Source: Pseudomonas fluorescens (GTDB lineage Bacteria; Pseudomonadota; Gammaproteobacteria; Pseudomonadales; Pseudomonadaceae). Taken from it: DNA of 64,000 nucleotides. The translations under genes were made by a program, and so were the position numbers. This document shows positions 8,147-16,606 of this stretch, piece after piece. How positions within the stretch are numbered: the first letter of the stretch is position 1; every line of letters starts with the position of its first letter. The stretch covers positions 1-64,000 of the forward strand of contig NZ_JSAK01000015.1 in NCBI RefSeq assembly GCF_000802965.1, in the 5' to 3' direction. The notes beneath the pieces are model-generated. The model did not search any database, was not told the DNA's origin, and saw only the letters and a list, made by a program, of their open reading frames with translations.

Positions 8147-9214
8147 ATGACGACTCAATCAAAGCAAAAAGTGGCCGTGGGCGTTGCCGTCGTGATCGCG
8201 GTGGGCGTGTTTATTTACCTGCTGGCACCCGACCTGTTTGGTCAGCGCACGCAACAGAACACCAATGACGCCTATGTTTCGGCGGACTACACGCTGGTGG
8301 TGCCGCGCGTTGCCGGGTTCATCAAGGAAGTGCTGGTCGAAGACAACCAACAGGTCAAGGCCGGGCAGTTGCTGGCGCTGATCGACGACCGCGATTTGCG
8401 CGCTGCCGCCGAAGCGGCTTCCGCCGAAACGCTGGTGGCCCAGGCGCAACTGCAAAACGCTCGGGCAACCCTTGAGCGGCAGGCTTCGGTGATTGCTCAG
8501 GCGCAGGCAAGCGTGGTGTCGGCGAAGGCTGAAATGGCCTTCGCCGAACATGAACTGAACCGCTACAACCACCTTGCCGGGGTCGGCGCCGGTACCGTGC
8601 AGAACGCTCAGCAGGCGCGCACGCGCATCGATCAGGCGGGTGCTCGGCTGGCCAATGTCACGGCAGTGCTGGCGGCTGAACGCAAGCAAGTGGACATCCT
8701 CACGGCGCAACGTGACGGTGCCGAAGGTGGCCTGAAACGAGCGCAGGCGAAGCTGGAAATCGCCAGTTACGAGCTGTCCTACACCCGCATCGTCGCGCCG
8801 CAGGATGGCATGGTCGGCGAGCGTGCGGTGCGGGTCGGGGCTTACGTCACGCCGGGCAGTAAATTGCTCGCCGTGGTGCCGTTGGCGCAGGCCTACGTGG
8901 TGGCCAATTTCCAGGAAACCCAATTGACGAATGTGCAGCCGGGGCAGGACGTGACGGTGCGCGTCGATACCTTTGGCGGTGCCGAGCTGAACGGGCGGGT
9001 TGAGAGCATTGCACCGGCCACCGGGGTGACGTTTGCCTCGGTAAAACCGGATAACGCCACCGGTAATTTCACCAAAGTTGTGCAGCGGATTCCGGTGAAG
9101 ATTGTGTTGGAACCGGGTCAGCCATTGGCTGCGCGGTTGCGGGTGGGGATGTCGGTGGAGGCGAGGATTGATACCGCAAGCGCCGGCACTGAGCATGAGG
9201 TTGCGCAGCGATGA
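8147..9214 (+). CDS. HlyD/EmrA-family periplasmic adaptor
   Basis: This 355-residue protein has one N-terminal membrane anchor (residues about 8-28) and then the biotinyl-lipoyl-like half motif NDAYVSADYTLVVPRVAGFI, an alpha-helical hairpin rich in Ala/Gln/Glu (about 85-210), and the second lipoyl half YTRIVAPQDGMVGERAV. The ATG at 8147 was chosen because the upstream in-frame extension runs back into the exporter gene. It links the MFS exporter to the outer membrane factor; its stop overlaps the next start (ATGA). Confidence 0.88.
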   Translation: MTTQSKQKVAVGVAVVIAVGVFIYLLAPDLFGQRTQQNTNDAYVSADYTLVVPRVAGFIKEVLVEDNQQVKAGQLLALIDDRDLRAAAEAASAETLVAQAQLQNARATLERQASVIAQAQASVVSAKAEMAFAEHELNRYNHLAGVGAGTVQNAQQARTRIDQAGARLANVTAVLAAERKQVDILTAQRDGAEGGLKRAQAKLEIASYELSYTRIVAPQDGMVGERAVRVGAYVTPGSKLLAVVPLAQAYVVANFQETQLTNVQPGQDVTVRVDTFGGAELNGRVESIAPATGVTFASVKPDNATGNFTKVVQRIPVKIVLEPGQPLAARLRVGMSVEARIDTASAGTEHEVAQR

Positions 9215-10779
9215 GTTTTTTCGGCAAACACCAACCCCTGTGGCGAGGGAGCTTGCTCCCGCTCGAGTGCGCAGCGCTCGCAAATTTTGGGACCGCTTCG
9301 CAGCCCAGCGGGAGCAAGCTCCCTCGCCACAAGGTCCGCGCCCGGTCAGCATTGGTCATGTTGAGTATGGTTGCGCTGAGCGCCTGCACTGTCGGCCCGG
9401 ATTTTCAGAAACCACAGGCAGAGCAAATCGCCGAATGGTCGAAACCATCCCAGGCTGCCGCCAGCCAAGCCACCGACGAAACAATGAACGAGCGCTGGTG
9501 GGAGGTTTTCAACGATCCGAAACTCTCGGCCCTCACTCAGCGCGCCCTGACCGATAACCTCGACCTGAAGCTCGCCAGCAGTCGCTTGCAGCAAAGTCGC
9601 GCCGTACGCCAGGTGATCACCGCCGACCGCTATCCCAATACCGCTGCCACGGGGAGTTACGCCCGTAAACGCAACAGCGGCGAAGGCTTGATGGACCCGT
9701 CGGGGAATAATGGCAACTCCGCGTTCAACCTTTGGGATGCCGGTTTCTCCGCGTCCTGGGAGCTGGATTTCTGGGGCCGCGTGCGCCGTGAAACCGAAGC
9801 CGCTGATGCCACGCTGGAAGTCGCGGAAAACGACCGTCGCGGTGTGCTGTTGTCGGTGCTCGCTGAAACCGCCCAGGACTACATTCAACTGCGCGGTGTG
9901 CAAAACACCCGCGCCGTCACCGAGCAGAACCTCGACGTCGCCCGCCACAGCCTGAAGCTGTCGCAATTGCGCCTGGCTGACGGCGTCGCGACGGATCTGG
10001 ATGTCGCCGAAGCCGCCGCGCAAGTCGCGGCCATCGAATCGCGCCTGCCAGCGCTGGAGCAGCGTCAGTCTCAACTGATCAACGCCTTGAGCCTGTTGAT
10101 GGGCGAGCCGCCTCAAGCGCTGGCGGCCGAGTTATCCACCGACGCGCCGGTGCCGCAAACCCCGCGTCAGGTCGCCATCGGCCTGCCGTCGCAACTGGCC
10201 GAGCGCCGTCCGGACATCCGCGAAGCCGAAGCGCGCCTGCATGCCGCGACCGCGAGTATTGGCGTGGCCAAGGGCGATTTCTATCCGCGGATTACGCTGT
10301 CGGGCAACGTCGGTTCGCAAGCCATGCAGTTGAGCGATTTCGGCTCATGGGGCTCGCGTGCGTTCGGCATCGGCCCGCAATTCAGCCTGCCATTGTTCGA
10401 CGGCGGTCGTTTGCGCGGCGTGCTGAATTTGCGGGAAGCCCAGCAACAGGAAGCGGCCATCGCCTACCAGCAAACCGTGCTGGGTGCATGGCATGAAATC
10501 GACGATCAACTGAGCGCCTACAACGCCAGCCAACTGCGCCGCGACAGCCTCGCCGAAGCGGTGCGGCAGAACCAGATCGCCTTGCAAACAGCACAGCAGC
10601 AATACGTTGAGGGCGTGGTGGATTTCGTCAACGTGCTCACCGTGCAAGGCGCGTTACTGGCGACTCAGGAGCAATGGGTCGAAAGTTCGACCGGCGTGTC
10701 GCTGGCGATGGTCGGCTTGTACAAGGCACTCGGCGGCGGCTGGCAGTCCGTGTATCCGTTGGCGGCGCAAACGGAGTAA
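9211..10779 (+). CDS. Outer membrane efflux lipoprotein (NodT/OprM family) with a REP pair in its 5' end
   Basis: The protein is a TolC-like channel: residues from about 59 to the end contain the paired outer membrane factor repeats (for example ERRPDIREAEARLHAATASIGVAKG). The frame is open from an ATG overlapping the adaptor stop, giving 522 residues, about 45 more than usual. The extra N-terminal sequence (residues about 10-41) is the translation of a REP inverted pair at 9240-9330. The true lipoprotein signal follows it: RARSALVMLSMVALSAC, with lipobox LSAC at Cys59. Possible alternative starts are TTG 9352 and ATG 9358, but neither keeps the positively charged part of the signal. I favour the ATG at 9211 as the ancestral start, with the REP inserted between start and signal. 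Confidence 0.82.
   Translation: MSFFGKHQPLWRGSLLPLECAALANFGTASQPSGSKLPRHKVRARSALVMLSMVALSACTVGPDFQKPQAEQIAEWSKPSQAAASQATDETMNERWWEVFNDPKLSALTQRALTDNLDLKLASSRLQQSRAVRQVITADRYPNTAATGSYARKRNSGEGLMDPSGNNGNSAFNLWDAGFSASWELDFWGRVRRETEAADATLEVAENDRRGVLLSVLAETAQDYIQLRGVQNTRAVTEQNLDVARHSLKLSQLRLADGVATDLDVAEAAAQVAAIESRLPALEQRQSQLINALSLLMGEPPQALAAELSTDAPVPQTPRQVAIGLPSQLAERRPDIREAEARLHAATASIGVAKGDFYPRITLSGNVGSQAMQLSDFGSWGSRAFGIGPQFSLPLFDGGRLRGVLNLREAQQQEAAIAYQQTVLGAWHEIDDQLSAYNASQLRRDSLAEAVRQNQIALQTAQQQYVEGVVDFVNVLTVQGALLATQEQWVESSTGVSLAMVGLYKALGGGWQSVYPLAAQTE
9240..9330. repeat. REP inverted pair inside a coding region
   Basis: GTGGCGAGGGAGCTTGCTCC and its reverse complement face each other across about 50 bases inside the outer membrane factor reading frame. 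The same class occurs between genes at 31899-31989. The frame stays open right through the element. Confidence 0.88.
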
Positions 10780-10789
10780 CCGTCCGCGT

Positions 10790-11554
10790 TCAAGGTTTTG
10801 ACGACAGATCCGCCATGCCCTTGAGCAACTCGATCGGCAGCGGGAAGACAATGGTCGAGCTCTTGTCGCCGGCAATCGAGCTGAGCGTCTGCATGTAGCG
10901 CAACTGCATGGCGCCTGGTTGGCGGCCGAGCATTTCGGCGGCCTGCATGAGTTTTTCCGAGGCCTGCAATTCGCCTTCGGCGTGGATCACTTTGGCCCGG
11001 CGTTCGCGCTCCGCTTCGGCCTGTTTGGCGATGGCGCGGATCATCGATTCATTGAGGTCGACGTGCTTGATTTCGACGTTGGCCACCTTGATGCCCCAGG
11101 CGTCGGTCTGGGCGTCGAGCACTTGCTGGATGTCGATATTCAGCCGTTCGCGTTCGGCCAGCAATTCATCGAGTTCGTGCTTGCCCAGCACCGCGCGCAA
11201 GGTGGTTTGCGCCAGTTGGCTGGTGGCCATCAAAAAGTCTTCGACCTGGATGATCGCCTTCTGCGGGTCGAGGACGCGGAAGTACAGCACGGCATTGACC
11301 TTGACCGAAACGTTGTCGCGGGTGATCACGTCCTGGGGCGGAACATCGAGGACCACGGTGCGCAAGTCGACACGGACCATTTGCTGCACCACCGGAATCA
11401 ACAGAATCAGACCGGGGCCTTTAACCTGCCAGAAGCGCCCGAGCTGGAACACCACCCCGCGCTCGTACTCACGCAGAATGCGGAACGTCGCTCCCGCCAA
11501 CGCGATCAGCAGTAGCAGCAGCGCGACAAAACCCAGTTGCAAGCCCATGTTCAT
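10790..11554 (-). CDS. Slipin (SPFH/band-7 protein)
   Basis: The 254-residue membrane protein has one N-terminal hydrophobic segment (residues about 5-25) followed directly by the SPFH domain with the hallmark [18 protein letters not shown], and then [21 protein letters not shown] long charged coiled-coil region (about 170-215, [18 protein letters not shown]) drives oligomerisation in this family. It overlaps the upstream nfeD-type gene by 4 bases. Slipin and NfeD are a conserved partner pair thought to organise membrane microdomains. The C-terminus [13 protein letters not shown] is typical. Confidence 0.92.
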   Translation of the reverse strand: MNMGLQLGFVALLLLLIALAGATFRILREYERGVVFQLGRFWQVKGPGLILLIPVVQQMVRVDLRTVVLDVPPQDVITRDNVSVKVNAVLYFRVLDPQKAIIQVEDFLMATSQLAQTTLRAVLGKHELDELLAERERLNIDIQQVLDAQTDAWGIKVANVEIKHVDLNESMIRAIAKQAEAERERRAKVIHAEGELQASEKLMQAAEMLGRQPGAMQLRYMQTLSSIAGDKSSTIVFPLPIELLKGMADLSSKP

Positions 11555-12084
11555 TCTCCAACCGGAACCGCGTCAGTCGCGGCGACTTCCAGCATCAAGC
11601 CCTTGCGTGCCACTACCCGGACGCGCTGACCGATCTGCAGGGGTTTGGCACTCGACACTTGCCAGCGTTCGCCCTGCAAATGCACCCAGCCGTGACAGGC
11701 ATCGCCGATCTGCAATGACAACACAGGGGTCACACTGCCGAGCAATCCGGCATCGCCGCTGACCGTGTGGCGCGGTCGGGTTTTCAGGGCGCGGATCAGC
11801 AGGAAAATCAGCAGCAGCGCACTGATCAGGCCCAGGCCGATCATCAGCGGAACGGGCATTTCGGCATTGGTCAGGATTACGGCGCCAATCACGAACATCA
11901 CGATCCCACCCAAGCCGATGACGCCGTAATTGGGCAGGGCGGCTTCGGCGATCAGGAATGCGATGCCGAAGGTGATCAGCCAGATGCCGATCGGGTCGGG
12001 CGTCGGCAGTCCAGCGGTGTCCGCGGCGAAGGCGGATCCGCTCAACGCCAGCAGCAACGCAATGGCACAACAGCGAGTGTTCAC
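11551..12084 (-). CDS. NfeD family protein, short form
   Basis: This 177-residue protein has a Sec-type N-terminus ([14 protein letters not shown]), three membrane helices at about 30-100 and a C-terminal OB-fold of the NfeD type (about 115-175, containing [19 protein letters not shown]). It lacks the ClpP-like serine protease domain of long NfeD proteins. Its stop overlaps the slipin start, so the two are translationally coupled. It probably modulates slipin assembly; no enzymatic role is expected. Confidence 0.88.
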   Translation of the reverse strand: MNTRCCAIALLLALSGSAFAADTAGLPTPDPIGIWLITFGIAFLIAEAALPNYGVIGLGGIVMFVIGAVILTNAEMPVPLMIGLGLISALLLIFLLIRALKTRPRHTVSGDAGLLGSVTPVLSLQIGDACHGWVHLQGERWQVSSAKPLQIGQRVRVVARKGLMLEVAATDAVPVGE

Positions 12085-12281
12085 GTGACCCTCCGGGAGA
12101 GTCGCTGGGTGGTTCTGTATACAGTCTAGTTGAGTGGCGGGTTGTATGAATTTTGCTCAGTTGTCGACGTGTCCGATGGGCGGATTTCCCGCCGGATTGC
12201 CCCGGCGGGCCTAGACTTTCAGTACGTGAAAAAGCGTCAACCATTGTCCGCCAGAGGTTGTTGCGGACACCGAGGTGCATC

Positions 12282-12743
12282 ATGCGTATGGCAAGAACCG
12301 TGCAAAGAAGCCTGGACCGGGCTCAATGCGAATATGACATCGTCACCCACCCACATTCGGCCAGCAGCCTCGAAACGGCGCGGGTCGCGGGCATTCCTGC
12401 CGAACGGGTGGCCAAATCGGTAATCCTTGACGACCACCATGGTCATTACCTGATGGCCGTGCTGCCTGCCAGCCGTCATCTGGACCTGAGCAAAGTCCGC
12501 ACCAGTGGCGAATGGCAAGTTTCCCGGGAAAGCCACTTACCGCACCTGTTTGATGATTGCGAACGCGGCGCCGTGCCGGCGCTGGGTGAGGCCTATGGGC
12601 TCGACGTGGTCATCGACCCGCTGCTGACCCGGCAAAAAGACATCTACCTGGAAGCCGGCAATCACATCAACCTGGTGCACATGAACATGCCGGAATTTCT
12701 GAAAATGGTGCCGCATGCGCAGGTGCGGGAGTTGAGTTATTAG
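12282..12743 (+). CDS. YbaK/EbsC-type aminoacyl-tRNA deacylase
   Basis: The 153-residue protein consists of one YbaK/ProX editing domain: HPHSASSLETARVAGIPAER near the N-terminus and VAKSVILDD with the Lys that aligns with the catalytic lysine of YbaK/ProX. Members hydrolyse mischarged aminoacyl-tRNAs. The start is ATG 12282 or ATG 12288. The frame is open further upstream, but that stretch has no family similarity. It stands alone; the exact mischarged tRNA is not predictable. Confidence 0.83.
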   Translation: MRMARTVQRSLDRAQCEYDIVTHPHSASSLETARVAGIPAERVAKSVILDDHHGHYLMAVLPASRHLDLSKVRTSGEWQVSRESHLPHLFDDCERGAVPALGEAYGLDVVIDPLLTRQKDIYLEAGNHINLVHMNMPEFLKMVPHAQVRELSY

Positions 12744-12768
12744 GTTTTGCGGTTCAGTGACATCGCCA

Positions 12769-12857
12769 TCGCGGGCAAGCCCGCTACCTCAGGTTTTGTG
12801 GTGTATTTGCAGTTTTTGGCAACACACAAATCACTGTGTGGGCTTGCCCGCGATTGA
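12769..12857. repeat. REP inverted pair, CGCGGGCAAGCCCGC class
   Basis: CATCGCGGGCAAGCCCGC and its counterpart GGGCTTGCCCGCGATTG bracket a 50-base spacer that itself contains GTGTATTTGC and AACACACAAAT. It sits between ybaK and the DUF2789 gene. It differs in core sequence from the GCTGGCAAGCCAGC class. Confidence 0.75.
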
Positions 12858-12896
12858 CCGCGAGCCGGTCGCCCATCCATTCCAAAGGAGTCAGAC

Positions 12897-13142
12897 ATGG
12901 AAAACCCAACCCACAGCCTCCCCTCCCTGTTCAAACAACTCGGCCTGCCCGACGACGCCGAGAACATCGATAAATTCATCGCCACCCACTCGCCGCTCAA
13001 ACCGGAACTGCATCTGGCGGATGCGTTCTTCTGGAGCCCGAGCCAGGCCGATCTGCTGCGCACTGAAATTCTGGATGATGCCGATTGGGCAGAGGTGGTG
13101 GATCAGTTGGATGTGATGTTGAGGAAGGGGCGGGGGGTGTAG
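12897..13142 (+). CDS. DUF2789 family protein
   Basis: The 81-residue acidic protein reads LFKQLGLPDDAENIDKFIA and then HLADAFFWSPSQADLLR, which I recognise as the DUF2789 family found across Pseudomonas and related genera. There is a strong Shine-Dalgarno (AAAGGAGTCAGAC) before the ATG. The function is unknown. It converges on a toxin gene that ends 5 bases after its stop. Confidence 0.85.
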   Translation: MENPTHSLPSLFKQLGLPDDAENIDKFIATHSPLKPELHLADAFFWSPSQADLLRTEILDDADWAEVVDQLDVMLRKGRGV

Positions 13143-13146
13143 AAAC

Positions 13147-13431
13147 TCAACTCTTCTCAGGCGGCCACTGCCGAGAGGTATGAACAACGGCCAGTATCCA
13201 TAGTGAATCCGCCCACTTCTCATAAACAATGCGGTAGCTCTGGTGTGGGATCAGCTCGCGAGTGCCTGCGATGATTCCGGCAGGACCACTTTCCGGGTCG
13301 TTGGCAAGCCGGGATATCGCATCGCTGAAACGGCTGTCCATTTCGATGGCTGCTTTTGGATTGACGGCATGCAAATAATCCCAAATGTCTGCACGATCCT
13401 GTGCTGCTTCTTTCGTCCAGGTTATTTTCAT
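13147..13431 (-). CDS. RelE/ParE-superfamily toxin
   Basis: This 94-residue basic-aromatic protein has the ParE/RelE layout: an N-terminal strand MKITWTKEAAQDRADIWDYL, a two-helix region and the C-terminal GTRELIPHQSYRIVYE and LWILAVVHTSRQWP. The conserved ELxxxxSYRIVYE pattern supports ParE more than an mRNA-cleaving RelE, although the two cannot be separated with certainty. Its start overlaps the antitoxin stop by 4 bases (ATGA), the normal antitoxin-first arrangement. Confidence 0.87.
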   Translation of the reverse strand: MKITWTKEAAQDRADIWDYLHAVNPKAAIEMDSRFSDAISRLANDPESGPAGIIAGTRELIPHQSYRIVYEKWADSLWILAVVHTSRQWPPEKS

Positions 13432-13706
13432 TCTTGTAGGGTCGCCCGCCTGCGCCTGGCGGCGAATTCTGCTTCAACTTCATCGCTCGTCAGACCATCG
13501 CCGGTGTGCATCGAAGCGCGAGCGATGTCCACTTTGCGTTGCAGGAACGCATCGTACTCGCGGGACTCTCGTTGCGTTTGAACAAACTGGCGCATCATTT
13601 CCCGAACGATTTGCGAGGCAGGGCGATGAGCAGCTTCTGCCTCTGCCATGAACTGTTCGCGCAATTCAGACTCAAGTTTCATCGTAAAAACGGCTTGTTT
13701 TGACAT
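13428..13706 (-). CDS. Antitoxin of the ParE/RelE-like toxin (ribbon-helix-helix type)
   Basis: The 92-residue protein starts SKQAVFTMKLESELREQFMAE, a ribbon-helix-helix DNA-binding segment (strand, then EAEAAHRPASQIVREMMRQF helix). The C-terminal half is charged and likely wraps the toxin. A GTATATAC palindrome 32 bases upstream is a candidate autoregulatory operator or part of the promoter. The pair lies between DUF2789 and the MarR operon with no mobile element at hand. Confidence 0.85.
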   Translation of the reverse strand: MSKQAVFTMKLESELREQFMAEAEAAHRPASQIVREMMRQFVQTQRESREYDAFLQRKVDIARASMHTGDGLTSDEVEAEFAARRRRATLQE

Positions 13707-13737
13707 GCCCTGCCTTCCCGGGGTTTGTGTAGAAAAA

Positions 13738-13745
13738 GTATATAC
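13738..13745 (-). promoter_or_regulatory. Candidate operator/-10 of the toxin-antitoxin operon
   Basis: An 8-base perfect palindrome, GTATATAC, flanked by A- and T-runs, lies 32 bases upstream of the antitoxin start. Read on the minus strand it contains TATACT, a reasonable -10. Ribbon-helix-helix antitoxins normally repress at such sites. This is a placement-based inference. Confidence 0.35.
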
Positions 13746-13809
13746 GTTTTCAGTACTTCGCTGGCCCTTGGGGAAGTTGATACGGATTGACGGTCGATTT
13801 GTTTCAAAA

Positions 13810-13857
13810 CTTGACGAAAAATCCCTCCCAATGCCATATTGATAGTTAGCAAACTAA
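13810..13857 (+). promoter_or_regulatory. Promoter and dyad of the MarR-FUSC efflux operon
   Basis: TTGACG (13810-13815) and CATATT (13834-13839) with an 18-base spacer resemble a sigma-70 promoter. Just downstream, GTTAG-CAAA-CTAAC (13844-13857) is a perfect inverted repeat of the kind MarR dimers bind. The overlap with the start site suggests autorepression. Confidence 0.45.
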
Positions 13858-13875
13858 CAGTGTGTGTTTCCCCTC

Positions 13876-14331
13876 GTGCCGAATAATCTCGACGCTCTCC
13901 AGATGAACATCAGCAGCTCCATGGTGGTCGCCGCGCGGCATTGGCGGAAGATCTGCCAGACCACGCTGGTCAACTATGGAATTTCCGAAGCCTGTGCCGT
14001 CCCATTGTTGATGATCGGGCGTCTGGGCGAGGGTGTGCGGCAGGTGACGGTGGCGCAGGCGGCGGGGATGGAGAGCCCGTCCCTTGTGCGTTTGCTCGAT
14101 CAGTTGTGCCATTCCGGGTATGTCTGCCGCACCGAAGACACCCAGGACCGCCGCGCCAAATGCCTGAGTCTGACCGACGCCGGTCGAACCCTGGTGCAAG
14201 CTGTCGAAGTCGAATTGGTGCGCTTGCGCAATGAAGTGCTCGAAGGCATCGACCAGCGTGATCTGGAAGCCACGCTGCGCGTATTGAAAGCCTTCGAATC
14301 GGCCAGCCATTTGCCGGTGATCAATCCTTGA
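13876..14331 (+). CDS. MarR-family transcriptional regulator of the FUSC efflux operon
   Basis: About 150 residues with the MarR winged helix: ISEACAVPLLMIGRLGEGVRQ, AQAAGMESPSLVRLLDQL and the wing TEDTQDRRAKCLSLTDAGR. I favour the GTG at 13876 (VPNNLDALQMN). A GTG at 13864 and an ATG at 13903 are alternatives. Its stop overlaps the next gene's TTG start. As first gene of an aromatic-acid-type efflux operon and next to a dyad, it is probably the operon's own repressor, released by the pump's substrate. Confidence 0.85.
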   Translation: MPNNLDALQMNISSSMVVAARHWRKICQTTLVNYGISEACAVPLLMIGRLGEGVRQVTVAQAAGMESPSLVRLLDQLCHSGYVCRTEDTQDRRAKCLSLTDAGRTLVQAVEVELVRLRNEVLEGIDQRDLEATLRVLKAFESASHLPVINP

Positions 14332-16400
14332 ACGGTTTTTTTTCCGGCATGCCCCCGGCACGGGACTGGTTCTACGGTGTGCGTACGTTCGCAGCCTCGA
14401 TGATCGCGTTGTACATCGCCTTGCTCATGCAAATGCCGCGTCCATATTGGGCGATGGCCACGGTGTATATCGTCTCCAGCCCATTTGTCGGTCCTACCAG
14501 TTCCAAGGCGTTATACCGCGCAATCGGTACCTTTCTCGGGGCCGCCGCTGCGGTGATGTTCGTGCCGATGTTTGTGCAGAGCCCCTACATGCTGGTGTTG
14601 GTCATTGCGCTGTGGACCGGCACGTTGCTGTTCCTTTCCCTGCATCTGCGCACGGCCAACAACTATGCGTTGATGCTCGCCGGTTACACCTTGCCGCTGA
14701 TTGCCCTGCCGGTAGTGGATAATCCGTTGGCGGTGTGGGACGTGGCCGAGGCACGCACCGAAGAAATTTTCCTTGGCATTGCGGTCGCGGCAGTCGTCGG
14801 CGCGATGTTCTGGCCCCGGCGGCTGGCGCCGGTGTTCAACGATTCGGTGAGCAAATGGTTTGCCGATGCCTCGACCTACAGCCTGCGCTTCCTCAGCCGC
14901 AACGTGCAGCCGGAAGAAGTCAGCGGGTTGCGCATGGCGATGGTGGCGAACTTCAACACCCTGGAACTGATGATCGGCCAGTTGCCACATGAAGGCGCGC
15001 GACCACAAACGGTGCGCAACACCAAGATGCTGCGCGGGCGGATGATCCACCTGTTGACCGTGATCGATGCCCTCGACGACGCGCTCTACGCCCTTGAGCG
15101 GCGCACGCCAGAGCTTGTGGACAAGTTCGCACCGCTGCTCAGTGCCGCCAGCGAATGGCTTGAGCATGAAGACGCCGACATTGACCGCTGGCAGGCGCTG
15201 AAAGATCAAATCGAAGCCCTGCAACCCAGTGCCCAGGCGCTGGAGGATCGCAAGCAATTGCTGTTTTCCAATGCCCTCTATCGCCTCGGGGAATGGATCG
15301 ACTTGTGGCAGGACTGTCGCAGTCTGCAAGTCGCCATCCAGTGCGAAAGCCAGGACACCTGGCGCGCGGTGTATCGGCATTGGCGCCTGGGTCGGCTGTC
15401 GCCGTTTCTGGATCGCGGCTTGATGCTCTATTCGGCAGCGTCCACTGTCACCGCCATCATTGTCGCTTCGGTGCTGTGGATTTTGCTCGGCTGGACCGAC
15501 GGTGGCGCTGCGGTGATTCTGGCGGCGGTGGCATGCAGTTTCTTCGCCTCGATGGACGACCCGGCGCCGCAGATCTACCGGTTCTTTTTCTGGACGGCGA
15601 TGTCGGTGTTGTTCGCCAGCCTGTACCTGTTTCTGGTGCTGCCCAACCTGCATGATTTCCCGATGTTGGTGCTGGCGTTTGCTGTGCCGTTCATCTGCAT
15701 CGGGACTTTGACGGTCAAGCCGCAGTTCTATCTGGGGATGCTCCTGACCCTGGTTAACACGTCGTCCTTCATCAGTATCCAGGGCGCCTACGACGCGGAT
15801 TTCCTCAGCTTTGCCAACTCCAACCTGGCCGGCCCCGTCGGCTTGCTGTTTGCGTTTGTCTGGACCCTGATCGCCCGGCCATTCGGTGCCGAACTCGCGG
15901 CCAAGCGCCTGACCCGTTTCAGCTGGCGCGACATCGTCAGTCTCACCGAACCGGCGACCTTGGCCGACCACCGGCACCTAGGCGTGCAGATGCTCGACCG
16001 GCTGATGCAGCATTTGCCGCGCTTGGCCATGACCGGCCAGGACACCGGCATCGCCTTGCGGGAGGTTCGGGTGGCGCTGAATCTGCTGGACCTGCTCGCC
16101 TATGCGCCGCGTATCCACGGAGAGCCGAACGCACTGTTGCGCCAAGTAGTGGCCGAGGTCGGCGAATACTTCAAAACGTGCCTCAAGGCCGGCGAACGAC
16201 TGCCGGCACCGAGCGCATTGCTGATGACTCTCGACCGCACGCGCCGTGCCTTGAGTGGCGCGGGCGACGACGAAACCCGCCTGCATTTGCTGCATGCGCT
16301 GAGCGGCTTGCGCCTGGCCCTGTTGCCCGGCGTCGAATTTGTTGGTTCCGCCGAGCTCGAAGAACCGCTTCCCCATGGCATCGATGGAGCGCCTTTATGA
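14328..16400 (+). CDS. FUSC-family inner membrane efflux protein (AaeB-like)
   Basis: The 690-residue protein has two blocks of about five to six helices (about 25-165 and 365-510) separated by a soluble helical domain, the FUSC/AaeB architecture. Early motifs WFYGVRTFAASMIALYIALL and RPYWAMATVYIVSSPFVG are diagnostic. The frame starts at TTG 14328, overlapping the MarR stop; an ATG at 14349 (MPPARDWFYG) is the alternative. With the following DUF1656 protein, adaptor and outer membrane factor it forms an export pump, in E. coli used for aromatic carboxylic acids. No frameshift or truncation is seen. Confidence 0.88.
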   Translation: MNGFFSGMPPARDWFYGVRTFAASMIALYIALLMQMPRPYWAMATVYIVSSPFVGPTSSKALYRAIGTFLGAAAAVMFVPMFVQSPYMLVLVIALWTGTLLFLSLHLRTANNYALMLAGYTLPLIALPVVDNPLAVWDVAEARTEEIFLGIAVAAVVGAMFWPRRLAPVFNDSVSKWFADASTYSLRFLSRNVQPEEVSGLRMAMVANFNTLELMIGQLPHEGARPQTVRNTKMLRGRMIHLLTVIDALDDALYALERRTPELVDKFAPLLSAASEWLEHEDADIDRWQALKDQIEALQPSAQALEDRKQLLFSNALYRLGEWIDLWQDCRSLQVAIQCESQDTWRAVYRHWRLGRLSPFLDRGLMLYSAASTVTAIIVASVLWILLGWTDGGAAVILAAVACSFFASMDDPAPQIYRFFFWTAMSVLFASLYLFLVLPNLHDFPMLVLAFAVPFICIGTLTVKPQFYLGMLLTLVNTSSFISIQGAYDADFLSFANSNLAGPVGLLFAFVWTLIARPFGAELAAKRLTRFSWRDIVSLTEPATLADHRHLGVQMLDRLMQHLPRLAMTGQDTGIALREVRVALNLLDLLAYAPRIHGEPNALLRQVVAEVGEYFKTCLKAGERLPAPSALLMTLDRTRRALSGAGDDETRLHLLHALSGLRLALLPGVEFVGSAELEEPLPHGIDGAPL

Positions 16401-16606
16401 TCGGTGATCTGGATATCAGCGGGGTGTTCCTGCCCACGCTGCTGGTGCTGATGGGCATTACGTACCTGTTGTTCCTGTTGGTGCACGGGGTGCTGACGCG
16501 CCTGCACTTTTACCGTCTGGTCTGGCACCGGGCATTGTTTAACGTGGCTCTCTACGCCTTGCTGCTTGGCGCCGTGGACTCACTCAGTCGATACCTGATG
16601 ACATGA
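16397..16606 (+). CDS. DUF1656 small membrane protein (AaeX-like)
   Basis: This 69-residue protein has two hydrophobic helices and the typical opening IGDLDISGVFLPTLLVLM plus FYRLVWHRALFNVALYALLL. It overlaps its neighbours on both sides by 4 bases (ATGA). The DUF1656/AaeX subunit almost always sits between FUSC and HlyD genes in such operons; its mechanistic role is not established. Confidence 0.88.
   Translation: MIGDLDISGVFLPTLLVLMGITYLLFLLVHGVLTRLHFYRLVWHRALFNVALYALLLGAVDSLSRYLMT

Noticed and set aside
12115..12124. CTGTATACAG palindrome upstream of the nfeD-type gene as a LexA (SOS) box
   Set aside because: The SOS consensus is CTG-N10-CAG; here only four bases separate CTG and CAG, and the downstream genes have no SOS link.
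14328..16400. Possible frameshift at the MarR-FUSC junction because of the TTG start
   Set aside because: The TTGA overlap is a normal coupling arrangement and an ATG seven codons on gives a full-length protein as well.
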